From a virus: DNA of 61,797 nucleotides. How positions within the stretch are numbered: the stretch's first letter is position 1; each line of letters begins with the position of its first letter. Below the pieces are notes generated by a model that saw only the letters and a program-made list of their open reading frames with translations, had not been told where the DNA came from and did no database searches. A program made the position numbers and the translations under genes. The stretch is taken from the IMG/VR virus record IMGVR_UViG_3300044627_004557, positions 1 through 61,797 of that record; one strand, written 5' to 3'. Positions 36,170 through 45,819 of the stretch are shown here, one piece after another.

Positions 36170-38052
36170 AGCAAAGCCTGGTTGATTACCTTTTCAACAG
36201 CGCCTTTGACGTCAACGAGAGGGTCAGGTACTACTTGGACAAGATTGGACAAATACAGATGTCCACTTACAAGCCCAAGAAGATGATTATTCCTTCGTTT
36301 TCCAGCCGGACCGAGCAGTCCAAATGGGAGAACGAACAGATACGCAGGACGAGGTTTGGGCATGATGGCATCTGCGGGATGATGTACATGTACACCTACT
36401 TCTGGAAGATGAAGTCCAAGAACGGGGGGCTTATTTCCCCGGAGTTTCGAAGGTGCAACGCGGAGTTCTTCAACCTTATTGAGTCTTGCCTGTACGGCGA
36501 GTCAAGCCTCTACCCGGACAATACCAGTAGTGGCGTCATCCTTGGTGGACGGCGCCGTTGGGGCAAGTCCTACAGCCTTGCCAACGCGATGTACTGCACG
36601 GCGATCCATAATCCCTATTCGGAGATTGGTTTCACATCCAAGTCAGAGGAGGACATGAAGAAGTTTATGAGCGACGTACTGAAGACCGGCTACAACAACC
36701 TGCCGTCTTTCCTGCGCGCTACATCTATGGCCGGTAACTCGGCATCGCGCCTAGAGTTCGCCAAGAAGATTCGCGACAAGGATGGCAACATCAAGAAGGT
36801 TGGGCTTAACTCGGTCATCTTTGGTCGTTCGCCTGAGCCAACGTCGTTTGAGGGATCCGGTATGCGCATGGTGGTGTACGAGGAGCCCGGTAAGTGGGAC
36901 CCAGGTCAGCTCAAGCAGAATTGGTCCTATACAGAGCCGGCTTTGGCAGCGGATGACGGTATTACCCGGAAGGGCGTTCCCATCCTGGCCGGTACGGCGG
37001 GAGATGCTGCAGAGAATGGCGATGACTTCAAGGACTTTTGGTACAACGCGGAGGGCTACGGCCTTATCCGCTACTTTGCTGCCGGCTGGAGCGGGTTCAT
37101 GATTGACAACGAGCTAGGCAACGAGAACGTCATTGAGGGGCTGAAATACATCCTTAGTGAGCGTGAGAAGAAGCGTAAGCAGTCCATGAAGCGGTATTAC
37201 GACTTTATCGTTCAGTACCCCTTGGAGGCTGAGGAAATGTTCATCCAGGTGGGTGATTCGCCTTTTGACGTGGAGTTGATTAACAACCGGATCGCGCACT
37301 TGGACACCCATCCACCCAAGATGAAGAGGGGTCTGTTCCGTAAATCCAACGACAAGGTGGTATTCATTCCCAAGGAAGACGGGGACGTCATCATGTTGGA
37401 GGAACCCTCTGACGACGTTCAGTATGCCGCCGGGTGTGACCCGACGGATGGCGCCAAGAAAGAAGGCATTGGCTCGGACCTGTCGTTCTTTATCGCGAAG
37501 GGGCTGCACTTGGGGGAAGAAGAGACGCACAGCGGTGGTGCCGTATTGCAGTATACAGCCAAGCCCAAGGACATGAACGAGGCTTACGAGCAATGCGCCC
37601 TGGCGGTGGAGTACTACAGCAAGAAGAACACCTGCACGGTGTTGATTGAAAGAAACAGAGCCCGAATGATATCCTACTTCCAGGATAGGGACTTGACGAA
37701 GTTTCTGGCGAAAAAGCCACCCAAGATTGGCAAATTAGCCAGACCGGGGAATGTCATAGAATACGGGGTCTACATGGACGAAATGGTTAAGGATCAGATG
37801 ATTGGCGTTATTGACGATGACTTGACATCCAACATTGAACACTACCAATACTCTGATTTGCTGTCGGATTTGGCCAATTACAACCCAGAAAACAAAAAAA
37901 GAAAATATGACCGAGTAGATGCTTGGGGTCTTACCTTGATTAATTTACGAACGGTAGCCAAAAGTCGTTTGTTAAGAAAAGAGACAAGCAATGACCTATT
38001 CAAGGGATTTGACTATGTTTTCAGTAAGGAGGGAAAACTACAACGTAAATGA
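36166..38052 (+). CDS. terL: Terminase large subunit
   Basis: This 628-aa packaging motor has an ATPase domain with Walker A GGRRRWGKS (127-135, K134) and Walker B MVVYEEPG with E239/E240. The RNase H-like nuclease has acidic residues D425 (GCDPTDG), E495 (VLIERNRA) and D585 (YDRVDAWG). It cleaves concatemers and drives DNA into the procapsid. The start overlaps the candidate small subunit and the end overlaps the portal gene by 4 nt, a packed head module. Confidence 0.93.
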   Translation: MKQSLVDYLFNSAFDVNERVRYYLDKIGQIQMSTYKPKKMIIPSFSSRTEQSKWENEQIRRTRFGHDGICGMMYMYTYFWKMKSKNGGLISPEFRRCNAEFFNLIESCLYGESSLYPDNTSSGVILGGRRRWGKSYSLANAMYCTAIHNPYSEIGFTSKSEEDMKKFMSDVLKTGYNNLPSFLRATSMAGNSASRLEFAKKIRDKDGNIKKVGLNSVIFGRSPEPTSFEGSGMRMVVYEEPGKWDPGQLKQNWSYTEPALAADDGITRKGVPILAGTAGDAAENGDDFKDFWYNAEGYGLIRYFAAGWSGFMIDNELGNENVIEGLKYILSEREKKRKQSMKRYYDFIVQYPLEAEEMFIQVGDSPFDVELINNRIAHLDTHPPKMKRGLFRKSNDKVVFIPKEDGDVIMLEEPSDDVQYAAGCDPTDGAKKEGIGSDLSFFIAKGLHLGEEETHSGGAVLQYTAKPKDMNEAYEQCALAVEYYSKKNTCTVLIERNRARMISYFQDRDLTKFLAKKPPKIGKLARPGNVIEYGVYMDEMVKDQMIGVIDDDLTSNIEHYQYSDLLSDLANYNPENKKRKYDRVDAWGLTLINLRTVAKSRLLRKETSNDLFKGFDYVFSKEGKLQRK

Positions 38053-40274
38053 GCGCTACCGCAATACAAACAACTTTCCCCAATATGTGGGTCCAAGACT
38101 CGCAGAAGGGGGAAGATTATCACAAGCAAGCCATCTTGGCTATTCTTGGGCAGACGGTGGCGAACGGTTACATTCCCAACCTTTACACAGCCATGGACCG
38201 GTCTATGAACTTCTACAATGGAGACTACGACCTTTCCAAGAAGTTTGACTTCCTGCAGAAGGATTACAACGGCCGAAGTCTTCCGGCATTGTGGATTAAC
38301 TTCAACAAGATCCGCAACAAGGTCAACCTCCTAGAAGGGGAGGTGGCTATTCAGAAGCTGGACGTATCGTGTAAGACACTAAATCGTGATGCTGTATCTA
38401 GGAAGATGAAGAAGAAATCTTCCATTGTAGCACAAAAGATTATGATGTCTGTCATTCCAAAGATTGACCCGACAGGCGAACTTATTGAGATGAAAGAGCC
38501 GGATTTTATTCCGTACTCTGAAGAAGAATTGGACCTCTACATGCGTTCCTCTTACAAGGAACCCATTGAGCGCACCATGGACTCCATCTTGCGCTATGAG
38601 ATTGAGAGGGATAAATACGTGCAGACCAGGCTTGCCTTTTGGAGGGACATCCTGATAACCGGCCGGGCTATTGGTAAGCACGAGCTCAAGTATGGAAAGC
38701 CGCACATCCGTCGTGTGGACCCGCGCTATGTCATCGTGGATCCTTACGTCTTTGACGACAGCTTTAGCACATCGGCATTTATTGGAGAATGGCGCTACGC
38801 TCCGGTTACGGAGGTCTGCGACACCTATGGCTTGACGCTTGAGGAGTTGAATACGATAAGGTACGACCAAGGTTCTTGGCTATGGGGCGGTTATTCGCAG
38901 AACGGAACGAACTTCTTGTTGCCTTACATCACCGTGAACAATCAGTTTATGTGCTTGGTGTTTTACGCGGAGTGGAGGGACATTCGCCAGGTACGCGCCA
39001 AGGTAACCGTGGACCAATATGGCGGTGAGCATGTCAAGATCCTCGGGAAAGACGAAAGACCAAAGTTGACGGAAAAGGAGAAGGAGAATGGAGGACGCAT
39101 TGAAACAAGGAATGTTGAGACAATTCGCAAGGCGACCCTTGTGGGGTCTAGCATTGTGAAGGAATGGGGCGAGATGAATAACATCGTTAGGGATAGCGTC
39201 GACAATCCGGTGAAAGCCGAGTACAGTTACACGATTATCTCCCCGCAGTACACCAACTTTAGGACTGTGTCCAAGGTTGAGGAGATGTCCGCTCTGCAGG
39301 AGTTCAAGGACCTAATTATGTACACCGTGCAACAAGAGATGTCCACGGCAGGGCGTAAAGGTTTTGTCTACGATCTTCGCTACAAGCCAGACAACCTGCA
39401 ATTGCAGGATGTGATGTACTACCTAAAGACATCCGGTATTGCCTTTACGAGTAGCGGGCAGGAAGCGGTACCGCCCAATGGTAACCCATTCCCAAGCATT
39501 GACACAGGTATCTCCAATTCAATTAACCTATACCTCAACTTGGCGTCATACATCGATATGGAGATCGACAAGATTTCTGGAATCAACGACGCTCGCCAAG
39601 GCTTTCAAAAAGGGGATTCTCTTGTTGGAGTGAATCAGATGGCGGTTATGCAAAGCAGTCTTATTACTCAGCCGTTGAACAAAGCGTTTGAGATTTTTGA
39701 GAATGAATTATTGCAGAAATACGCCAACTACATTAAGACGATTTTCCCATTCTTAAAAGAACAATATGAGCCAATTGTCTCGCAAATCGGCATTGACCTT
39801 ATGGAGATTGATGAAGATGTACCTCTTCAGGATTATGGTATTTTTATCAAGGTTAACTCCGATGATATTATGAACAATAGGCCGAAGTTCGAGCAACTTG
39901 TTAGTTCCGCCGTACAGGCTAACAGCCTAAGTATTTCCGAGGCTATGGTTCTTTTATTCAATCCAGACACCAAAGAGGGCGTCAAGAAGTTCCTTGCACT
40001 CCAAGACCGAAAAGCATCTCAAGCGGAACAATCGCAAGAACAGCAAATGATGATGCAACAACAGATGGCTCAACAGCAAATCATTGGAGATACTGAGAAA
40101 CAAATTCAAGTTGATAGGGCTCGTTCCGAGAACAAAGGACAACTCCAAATGTTAAGGGAGGAGTTAAAGAATCGTACGATGGAGCAACAAACTCAACTTG
40201 ATATGCTCAAAAAAGAGCAAGAACAGAACTTCAACCTCATCATTGAGGCATTAAAAGAACAAAAAACCCAATAA
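38049..40274 (+). CDS. Portal protein
   Basis: The 741-aa protein directly follows terL. The N-terminal third has the mixed alpha/beta portal core (AMDRSMNFYNGDYDLSKKFD, SLPALWINFNKIRNKVNLLE). The centre has long helices (QEAVPPNGNPFPSIDTGISN, IDMEIDKISGINDARQG). The last 90 residues are a Q/E/K-rich coiled coil (EQSQEQQMMMQQQMAQQQII). Length and arrangement resemble large Bacteroidota phage portals. It forms the dodecameric DNA channel. Identity is from position and fold pattern. Confidence 0.85.
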   Translation: MSATAIQTTFPNMWVQDSQKGEDYHKQAILAILGQTVANGYIPNLYTAMDRSMNFYNGDYDLSKKFDFLQKDYNGRSLPALWINFNKIRNKVNLLEGEVAIQKLDVSCKTLNRDAVSRKMKKKSSIVAQKIMMSVIPKIDPTGELIEMKEPDFIPYSEEELDLYMRSSYKEPIERTMDSILRYEIERDKYVQTRLAFWRDILITGRAIGKHELKYGKPHIRRVDPRYVIVDPYVFDDSFSTSAFIGEWRYAPVTEVCDTYGLTLEELNTIRYDQGSWLWGGYSQNGTNFLLPYITVNNQFMCLVFYAEWRDIRQVRAKVTVDQYGGEHVKILGKDERPKLTEKEKENGGRIETRNVETIRKATLVGSSIVKEWGEMNNIVRDSVDNPVKAEYSYTIISPQYTNFRTVSKVEEMSALQEFKDLIMYTVQQEMSTAGRKGFVYDLRYKPDNLQLQDVMYYLKTSGIAFTSSGQEAVPPNGNPFPSIDTGISNSINLYLNLASYIDMEIDKISGINDARQGFQKGDSLVGVNQMAVMQSSLITQPLNKAFEIFENELLQKYANYIKTIFPFLKEQYEPIVSQIGIDLMEIDEDVPLQDYGIFIKVNSDDIMNNRPKFEQLVSSAVQANSLSISEAMVLLFNPDTKEGVKKFLALQDRKASQAEQSQEQQMMMQQQMAQQQIIGDTEKQIQVDRARSENKGQLQMLREELKNRTMEQQTQLDMLKKEQEQNFNLIIEALKEQKTQ

Positions 40275-40276
40275 AC

Positions 40277-41413
40277 ATGTCAGAAGATTTAGATTTGCTA
40301 GCCCTTCAGAAACTGACGGGCGAGGCGGAATCTCATTCGCCCATAGGCGATGAGAACGAACAAGCGGCACTAAACGCCCTTAATGGTCAGCCAGAGGCGC
40401 CTCCACAGCCTGTGGCACAAACTCCCGAAGCTCCGGCAGAAACTGCCCAAGACTTGGAGGAAGAGGCAGATGTTGATGATACTGCAAACGAAACGGGTGC
40501 AGAAAATGTTAATGCAGATGAGAACCCTAACACGGACCTCAATTTCGACATTGATTTGGACGAAGGCGTTGAAGTACCTGCTGCGGATGATTTCGTAACA
40601 AAGTACAAAAACGAGTTTGCGGACCTTGGACTTGAGGGAGTTAACACCTCCCAGGATTTTGTAGAAAAGTTCAAGAGCCTAAAACAGGAGTTGGAGGAAA
40701 CGAAAGAATCCACCAAGACCGTATTCGCCAGTGATATGATCCGAGAGGCGAATGAGATCATGAAGCAGGGAGGCGACTGGCTGAGTTATTTAGGCTTGTC
40801 TACTCTTGATTACGACTCAGTTCCAGATGTGGACCTTTTGTCGTATGAGCTTAAATCCGACTTTGATACAAAGGAGGAACTTGATGAGTACATTGCCTCC
40901 CTTGACGAGACCCAAATTCGCCTTAATGCGAAGAGGATACGAAAGGACTTGAAGTTGCAGCAGGAAGTTCAGAAGCAACAGGTTGCTTTACAAGCGCAGG
41001 AGCATCAGCGTGTTTACGATGATAACCTTCGCAAGGCAATCAATAGCATCGAAAAGGTGGACAGGGTCAAGGTCAAAGACCAAGACCGGGCAAGCATTCA
41101 AAAGATGCTCACCACTTACAACGATAAGGCTAAGGCAACTGAGTTCCAGATCAAGCACTTCCTGAAGCCTAATGGAGAACCGGATTTCCAAAAGATGGTG
41201 CAAAGCGCCTACAAATTGGAAATGTTCGACAAGGTACTTGAGTACGCTACTCGTAGCGCCAAGAATTCAGGAAAAGCCGCTGTGATTCAAAACCTGTCCA
41301 ACGTAGAGAGACCGAAGGCAACAAATATCGCCGAGGCTACTCCACGAAAGGCTTTGTCTACTGTTGAATCCGAAGTTGAAAGGTTGAGAAAGGGTGAAAA
41401 ACCTTTGTTCTAA
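40277..41413 (+). CDS. Capsid scaffolding protein
   Basis: The 378-aa, strongly acidic and helical protein lies between portal and capsid genes. Its N-terminal 110 residues are low-complexity and rich in D, E, P and A (ENPNTDLNFDIDLDEGVEVP). A long charged coiled coil follows (LKQELEETKESTKTVFASDM, LQQEVQKQQVALQAQEHQRV), and a basic C-terminus (TPRKALSTVESEVERLRKGE) probably binds the capsid shell. No protease domain is seen, so it is expected to leave the head rather than be processed. Confidence 0.75.
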   Translation: MSEDLDLLALQKLTGEAESHSPIGDENEQAALNALNGQPEAPPQPVAQTPEAPAETAQDLEEEADVDDTANETGAENVNADENPNTDLNFDIDLDEGVEVPAADDFVTKYKNEFADLGLEGVNTSQDFVEKFKSLKQELEETKESTKTVFASDMIREANEIMKQGGDWLSYLGLSTLDYDSVPDVDLLSYELKSDFDTKEELDEYIASLDETQIRLNAKRIRKDLKLQQEVQKQQVALQAQEHQRVYDDNLRKAINSIEKVDRVKVKDQDRASIQKMLTTYNDKAKATEFQIKHFLKPNGEPDFQKMVQSAYKLEMFDKVLEYATRSAKNSGKAAVIQNLSNVERPKATNIAEATPRKALSTVESEVERLRKGEKPLF

Positions 41414-41431
41414 ACTTAAATAAACAAAAAA

Positions 41432-42805
41432 ATGGCTTACATTAATACAATCAATCCAAACAATGCTGCTCCCAATACCATCAGAACTGGCAGTGTGGAT
41501 AGCACCTACGTTTTTGGCGGAATCCAAAAACCCGATTTCAGCGACTACATCACGTATCGCTTCCCTCAGTACACCATCACAACTCTTTTGAGCCGTATCG
41601 GCCGTAAGAACCCTGTCGTTGGTAACGACGTTTTCAACTGGTTTGAAAAAGGCAAGTTCCGCCAATCAGTCGCTGTATCTGCGGTAACAAGTACTACTAG
41701 TGGCGATACGGCTGGAACAGTTGCGTTTGCAGGTGGATCAACCATTCAGGCTACATTTTTAGTCGGCGATGTTATTCGTTTTGAAAACGATGCTTACGCG
41801 GTTGTAACGGCAACTACTGGCGCTACTGGGTCAACTTCATCCGGAACTCTTGGTCTCAACGCTCTTGGAGCAAACTTTGGGTCAGCTATTACGGTCGGGA
41901 TGAAATTTGCTCACTTGTACAATTTACAGGCCGAATATTCCGACAGCCCATCCGGTCGTGTATGGCAAGAAAACCAGGTCAGCGAGTACCTAGGCATCCT
42001 TCGTCGTTCTGTGGTTTGTTCTACAACTCAAGGATCTAACCTCAAGTACGTAAAGAAGTCTGACAGCGAGTGGTCTTACTACTACATCAACGAGATGGAA
42101 ACCATGCAAGAGATGGCTATGGACCGCGAGATGTACATCTTGGCCGCAAAGTCAAACGGATCAGCTACAACCGGTAACGTAATGTCTGGCCGCCTTGGCG
42201 GTAACGGTATCTTGCAGCGTGTGATCACTAACGGTGTTGTAGGGACCTACTCTTCAGCTATTGCCGAGACTGACTTAGCCGAGCAAGTTCGCTTGATGTG
42301 CCTGAACAGCAGCGGAAATGAGTTCACCGTCCTTTGCGGTAGCTCTGCCTATGCCGACGCCCAGTTCGCTCTCCGCGACTACACCTTGAACGGTGGCATC
42401 AGCTTTGGTGTGTTCTCCGGCGATGGTATCATGACCGGTTTGAACATCACCAAGTACAAGTTCATGGACAAGATCTTGAACTTCGTTTTGTACTACCCAT
42501 TCGCCAACGAGGCCCTGTTCCCTGCTCCTGCCACTTCCGGCATCAACTGGGATAAAGCCATGTTGTTCTTGAACATGGGTACCGACGATCGTGGCAACCC
42601 GCTCATCAACTTGCGCTATAAGCAAGACCTGTTGGGCCAAAGCCTTGAGTTCCGTCGCACCGTCCAAGAGGGTATCACTACCCCAGAGGCCGGTTCCGGA
42701 GCCGCTCGTGCTAACGGTAAAGATGGATTCACAGTAGACTTCTACTCTTCCATCGGTGTTGAATTGCGCGCAGCCAACAACCACGGCTTGTTGTACGCAG
42801 CGTAA
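41432..42805 (+). CDS. Major capsid protein (HK97-fold expected)
   Basis: The 457-aa protein is preceded by the scaffold gene and followed by a strong terminator, as befits a highly expressed product. It begins with PNNAAPNTIRTGSVDSTYVF and GIQKPDFSDYITYRFPQYTI. Near residues 60-75 is NPVVGNDVFNWFEKGKFRQS, and the end is IGVELRAANNHGLLYAA. T/G-rich insertions could form an outer domain. Assignment is from module order, size and the absence of a better candidate. Confidence 0.82.
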   Translation: MAYINTINPNNAAPNTIRTGSVDSTYVFGGIQKPDFSDYITYRFPQYTITTLLSRIGRKNPVVGNDVFNWFEKGKFRQSVAVSAVTSTTSGDTAGTVAFAGGSTIQATFLVGDVIRFENDAYAVVTATTGATGSTSSGTLGLNALGANFGSAITVGMKFAHLYNLQAEYSDSPSGRVWQENQVSEYLGILRRSVVCSTTQGSNLKYVKKSDSEWSYYYINEMETMQEMAMDREMYILAAKSNGSATTGNVMSGRLGGNGILQRVITNGVVGTYSSAIAETDLAEQVRLMCLNSSGNEFTVLCGSSAYADAQFALRDYTLNGGISFGVFSGDGIMTGLNITKYKFMDKILNFVLYYPFANEALFPAPATSGINWDKAMLFLNMGTDDRGNPLINLRYKQDLLGQSLEFRRTVQEGITTPEAGSGAARANGKDGFTVDFYSSIGVELRAANNHGLLYAA

Positions 42806-42826
42806 TCCCTCTTAACTGAGGAAACG

Positions 42827-42855
42827 AAGCCCTCGCCCACAAGGCGGGGGCTTTT
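42827..42855 (+). terminator. Rho-independent terminator after the major capsid gene
   Basis: GCCCTCGCC (42829-42837) pairs with GGCGGGGGC (42843-42851) around a short loop and is followed by TTTT GTTTT. It ends the head-gene transcript 22 nt past the capsid stop. Confidence 0.88.
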
Positions 42856-42908
42856 GTTTTGGAACTGAACGAAATTTTATGTGTTATAGTGTCATAAATT
42901 TTTAAAAA

Positions 42909-43712
42909 ATGCCAGTTAAACAAAGCGACTTTGAGTTCTTTCTTTTGCAGTCCGGCAATGGGAGCACTTTCCATTTTTCGGAATACAAGACCTTGGATGG
43001 TGTAGTCCATAGACTAACGGAAACGATTTTACCTGATGGCCGGACTCGTTATAAGCGGTTTCACTTTAATGTAGGTGAGCCTATGGTCGTGCATAAGTCA
43101 AACAAAGAGTTGCTTGATTTTTTGACAAATCATCCAAACAACCCGGAATCTCCATGGTTTAATGGAAACGCTTTATTCAAAAGGCTACAGCCAGAAGTTG
43201 AGTCAAAGTTACGTATTGAGGACAAACTCCTAAATGCAAAGGCAATCACATTAGCCTCTGAACTGAAAGGAAGAAGGCTTCTTGAGGTCGCATCGCTATG
43301 TGGGATGTTCTACGATGAGGAAGATGAAATCATCGCATTTGAAAATGTTTTGACTTACGCAGAGCGCAATCCAAAACAGTTCCTAAAGATTTACGCAATT
43401 CCTAATCGTGAGGCCCGAATGCGTCACTTGGTCCGAACCGCCATTGGGCGAGGAGTTATCACAACAAACGATGGCGTATATCGCTTTGGTAGCTACACCT
43501 TGGGCGTTGACGAAGACTCAACCATTGGGAAAATTGTAAACGAGAAGGAAGTCCTTGAGATGATTGAGAGCCGTCTTGGATTCTTGGAATCCGACAGGGA
43601 GTCAAAGGCTGAGAAGCCTGCTCCAAGCGTTGCCCCGGAGCCTGTGCAGGAAGAGCCAGAGATCACCATGGCCGATATCAACAAGTACGCCAGGAACAGG
43701 AAGCCCCAATAA
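42909..43712 (+). CDS. Virion-associated protein of unknown function
   Basis: The 267-aa protein has an N-terminal beta region (KQSDFEFFLLQSGNGSTFHF, ETILPDGRTRYKRFHFNVGE), a helical middle (LASELKGRRLLEVASLCGMF, YAERNPKQFLKIYAIP) and a proline/glutamate-rich linker ending NKYARNRKPQ. It could be a head-closure or capsid-associated protein by position. It is preceded by a lone TGTGTTATAG motif of the type found in the origin array. Confidence 0.6.
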   Translation: MPVKQSDFEFFLLQSGNGSTFHFSEYKTLDGVVHRLTETILPDGRTRYKRFHFNVGEPMVVHKSNKELLDFLTNHPNNPESPWFNGNALFKRLQPEVESKLRIEDKLLNAKAITLASELKGRRLLEVASLCGMFYDEEDEIIAFENVLTYAERNPKQFLKIYAIPNREARMRHLVRTAIGRGVITTNDGVYRFGSYTLGVDEDSTIGKIVNEKEVLEMIESRLGFLESDRESKAEKPAPSVAPEPVQEEPEITMADINKYARNRKPQ

Positions 43713-43724
43713 GGAGCACAAGTA

Positions 43725-44291
43725 ATGCCATCAACATTTACAGATACAGAGCTACGCATCTTGAGGTACCAAAAAAGGTACCCAGATGCTAGTCCTGTTG
43801 AAATAGCGGCGAATATCGGATCTTCGTCCGATAGGGTGTCCGCGTTTTTGGCTACTCAGGCGTCACAAGTTCCTGTTCCGCAAGTGCAGCTTGATGAAAT
43901 AGAGACGGCCTACATTGAGCAAAACGATTTGATTCTGCGATTTGTCAGCGGCCGATTGGTCAATGCCGGCAGGGTTGTTGGCAGCAATGGTGCTACTGGA
44001 CCTGCGGGTCCAACCGGAGCATCCGGAAGTACGGGACCACAAGGACCAACGGGACCACAAGGCCCACAAGGGATACAGGGATTCCCTGGAGACTTGGGGC
44101 CTCCTGGTGAGGTAGGTCCACAAGGCCCACAAGGTGCAACAGGACCTGCGGGTCCTGGGTTCAGCAATGGAGATGCCAAGGGAGACATCAAGTACTGGGA
44201 TGGGTCTTCTTGGAAGAACTTACCCATAGGAACAAACGGTCAAGTGCTGACCGTTGGCGAAAACGATGAGTTAGAGTGGACCGATAAGTAA
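43725..44291 (+). CDS. Collagen-like virion protein
   Basis: The 188-aa protein has an N-terminal HTH-like helix region ([20 protein letters not shown]), followed by about 20 uninterrupted G-X-Y triplets (residues about 87-145; [20 protein letters not shown]). A C-terminal beta domain ([20 protein letters not shown] ... LEWTD) resembles the foot of phage head fibres. The collagen-like part should trimerise. Such proteins form head or tail fibres that stick to host surfaces. A terminator follows the gene. Confidence 0.8.
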   Translation: MPSTFTDTELRILRYQKRYPDASPVEIAANIGSSSDRVSAFLATQASQVPVPQVQLDEIETAYIEQNDLILRFVSGRLVNAGRVVGSNGATGPAGPTGASGSTGPQGPTGPQGPQGIQGFPGDLGPPGEVGPQGPQGATGPAGPGFSNGDAKGDIKYWDGSSWKNLPIGTNGQVLTVGENDELEWTDK

Positions 44292-44312
44292 AGGATTTCT
44301 AGTTGGTTGGTT

Positions 44313-44339
44313 AAGGGAGCTTCGGCTCCCTTTTCTTTT
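44313..44339 (+). terminator. Rho-independent terminator after the collagen-like gene
   Basis: AAGGGAGC (44313-44320), a stable TTCG tetraloop and GCTCCCTT (44325-44332) are followed by TTCTTTT. It separates the head genes from the connector/tail genes. Confidence 0.9.
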
Positions 44340-44386
44340 GAACCCGTGTGTTGGATTGTTTGTTAAATGAAAGATAGAGGTATAAA

Positions 44387-45127
44387 ATGACGACAGCAGA
44401 ACTAAGCTCAAGATTTGATTTGATTTGCGATAAGGTGGGTTCTCCCTACTTTACTGCGACAGAAAAAGCCGATTTCTTCAATACGGCTCAACTGAGCATT
44501 ATTGACGAAATTATCTTCCCGACCAAGAAGCAAGATCGCAAGGATGTCGACATTTTTGACTTCAGCCGGGAAGACGCTTTTCAACAAGGCATTGGCACTT
44601 TAGTAAGGACTGCCACGGTTACAGGCATTGCATCTGGAACCACAAACATTACCTTTACCCAAATAAACACCGCCTTGGTGTCGGGTACGGTATACAAAGT
44701 CATAGACTTCCTCGTACAGGCATCCACAGGCTCTACAACGACTTACAACAGCGCTAAGAGGGTTAGGACTATCAATTCAGCGTCAAGGGTTTATGGGAAC
44801 CTTAGGACGTTTAATTCTTTCACAAACAACACGGGTAGGTCTGCGATTTACACCATTTCTTCTTTTGCGTCTGGGACAACTGGAACGACAAGCCAGGGAA
44901 GGATTGAGTTCTTCCCTGCAGCTCCTGTATCTGGGAGTTCCTACCTGGTTGAGGTGGTTGTATTCCCAAGACCCATTAGCCTTACAACCGGCAGCGTGGT
45001 GAACCCAGAGATTGACGCTATGTTCCACAACGAACTTCTGTTCCGGTCTCTTCAACTTGCCGGTATATCGATAAGGGAAAAGGAACTTTACGATGGCACT
45101 AACCTAGAACAAGCCAAAGAGCAATGA
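44387..45127 (+). CDS. Connector/neck protein candidate
   Basis: The 246-aa protein has a helical start (SSRFDLICDKVGSPYFTATE, KADFFNTAQLSIIDEIIFPT), a beta-rich T/S/G-laden middle, and a helical end (AMFHNELLFRSLQLAGISIR). This alpha-beta-alpha plan is frequent in head-tail connector (ring) proteins of short-tailed phages. It overlaps the next gene by 4 nt. Evidence is architectural. Confidence 0.55.
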   Translation: MTTAELSSRFDLICDKVGSPYFTATEKADFFNTAQLSIIDEIIFPTKKQDRKDVDIFDFSREDAFQQGIGTLVRTATVTGIASGTTNITFTQINTALVSGTVYKVIDFLVQASTGSTTTYNSAKRVRTINSASRVYGNLRTFNSFTNNTGRSAIYTISSFASGTTGTTSQGRIEFFPAAPVSGSSYLVEVVVFPRPISLTTGSVVNPEIDAMFHNELLFRSLQLAGISIREKELYDGTNLEQAKEQ

Positions 45128-45819
45128 TTAATACCGTAACAATCGATCAGGTCATCAGCAACGCGATGATTGCCTTGGGCATGGAGAATGACCGCTACAG
45201 GGTCATCTTCTACGAATGGGCTTTCCAGGGTCTGCGGGATATCGGCTTGACGACTATAAGCCTCACGACATCGACTGGAACCATCACAACGGGCAATACC
45301 TTTTCTATACCGACGAACTGCGTTTACATTGACTCTATTGCCGTCAAGAACAGTACAGCAGGAAATGTGGCTTACCCCATGTTTGACTCCAACTATTGGT
45401 CTTCGGTTCCGGATGACGACCAAACGACTTACGACAAGGACTATGTGGTAAGCAAGCAGGGTTCGGACCTCGTGTTTAGCACGACGATTCGTGGCAACTC
45501 CTACGACCAGGTGATCATCCGGTACTACGGTATGCCTGTGGATTCCAACAATATACCGTTGATTCCGGAGTATTACTTGAGGGCTATTGTCGCTTACATT
45601 GAATACATGTTCGTGAAGAGAGAGCGTTACCGCAAGCGGAACGAGATTCCAATGAGCGAGATTCAGACTTTGTACCAACAATGGGTAACCTTGAAGGCAG
45701 ACGCTATGTCTAAGCGCAATCAGCCTCAGAAGCCTGAGATTGAAGCAGCTATTGCTACTTGGCTCACGATGCTACCAAACCAAAAGAGATTGATGCGCAC
45801 CCCCAAAACGCCTAATTAA
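45124..45819 (+). CDS. Head-tail adaptor / tail tubular-like protein candidate
   Basis: The 231-aa protein starts with helices (TIDQVISNAMIALGMENDRY, VIFYEWAFQGLRDIGLTTIS), then has a beta core with IPTNCVYIDSIAVKN and IIRYYGMPVDSNNIPLIPEY, and ends with helices (LRAIVAYIEYMFVKRERYRK). This resembles ring proteins between portal and tail in podoviruses. It is adjacent to the 1606-aa protein with a single shared base. Confidence 0.6.
   Translation: MINTVTIDQVISNAMIALGMENDRYRVIFYEWAFQGLRDIGLTTISLTTSTGTITTGNTFSIPTNCVYIDSIAVKNSTAGNVAYPMFDSNYWSSVPDDDQTTYDKDYVVSKQGSDLVFSTTIRGNSYDQVIIRYYGMPVDSNNIPLIPEYYLRAIVAYIEYMFVKRERYRKRNEIPMSEIQTLYQQWVTLKADAMSKRNQPQKPEIEAAIATWLTMLPNQKRLMRTPKTPN

Noticed and set aside
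40383-40761. Opposite-frame S/T-rich ORFs over the scaffold gene
   Set aside because: They are complements of an acidic low-complexity coding region, which commonly produces serine-rich antisense frames without stops.
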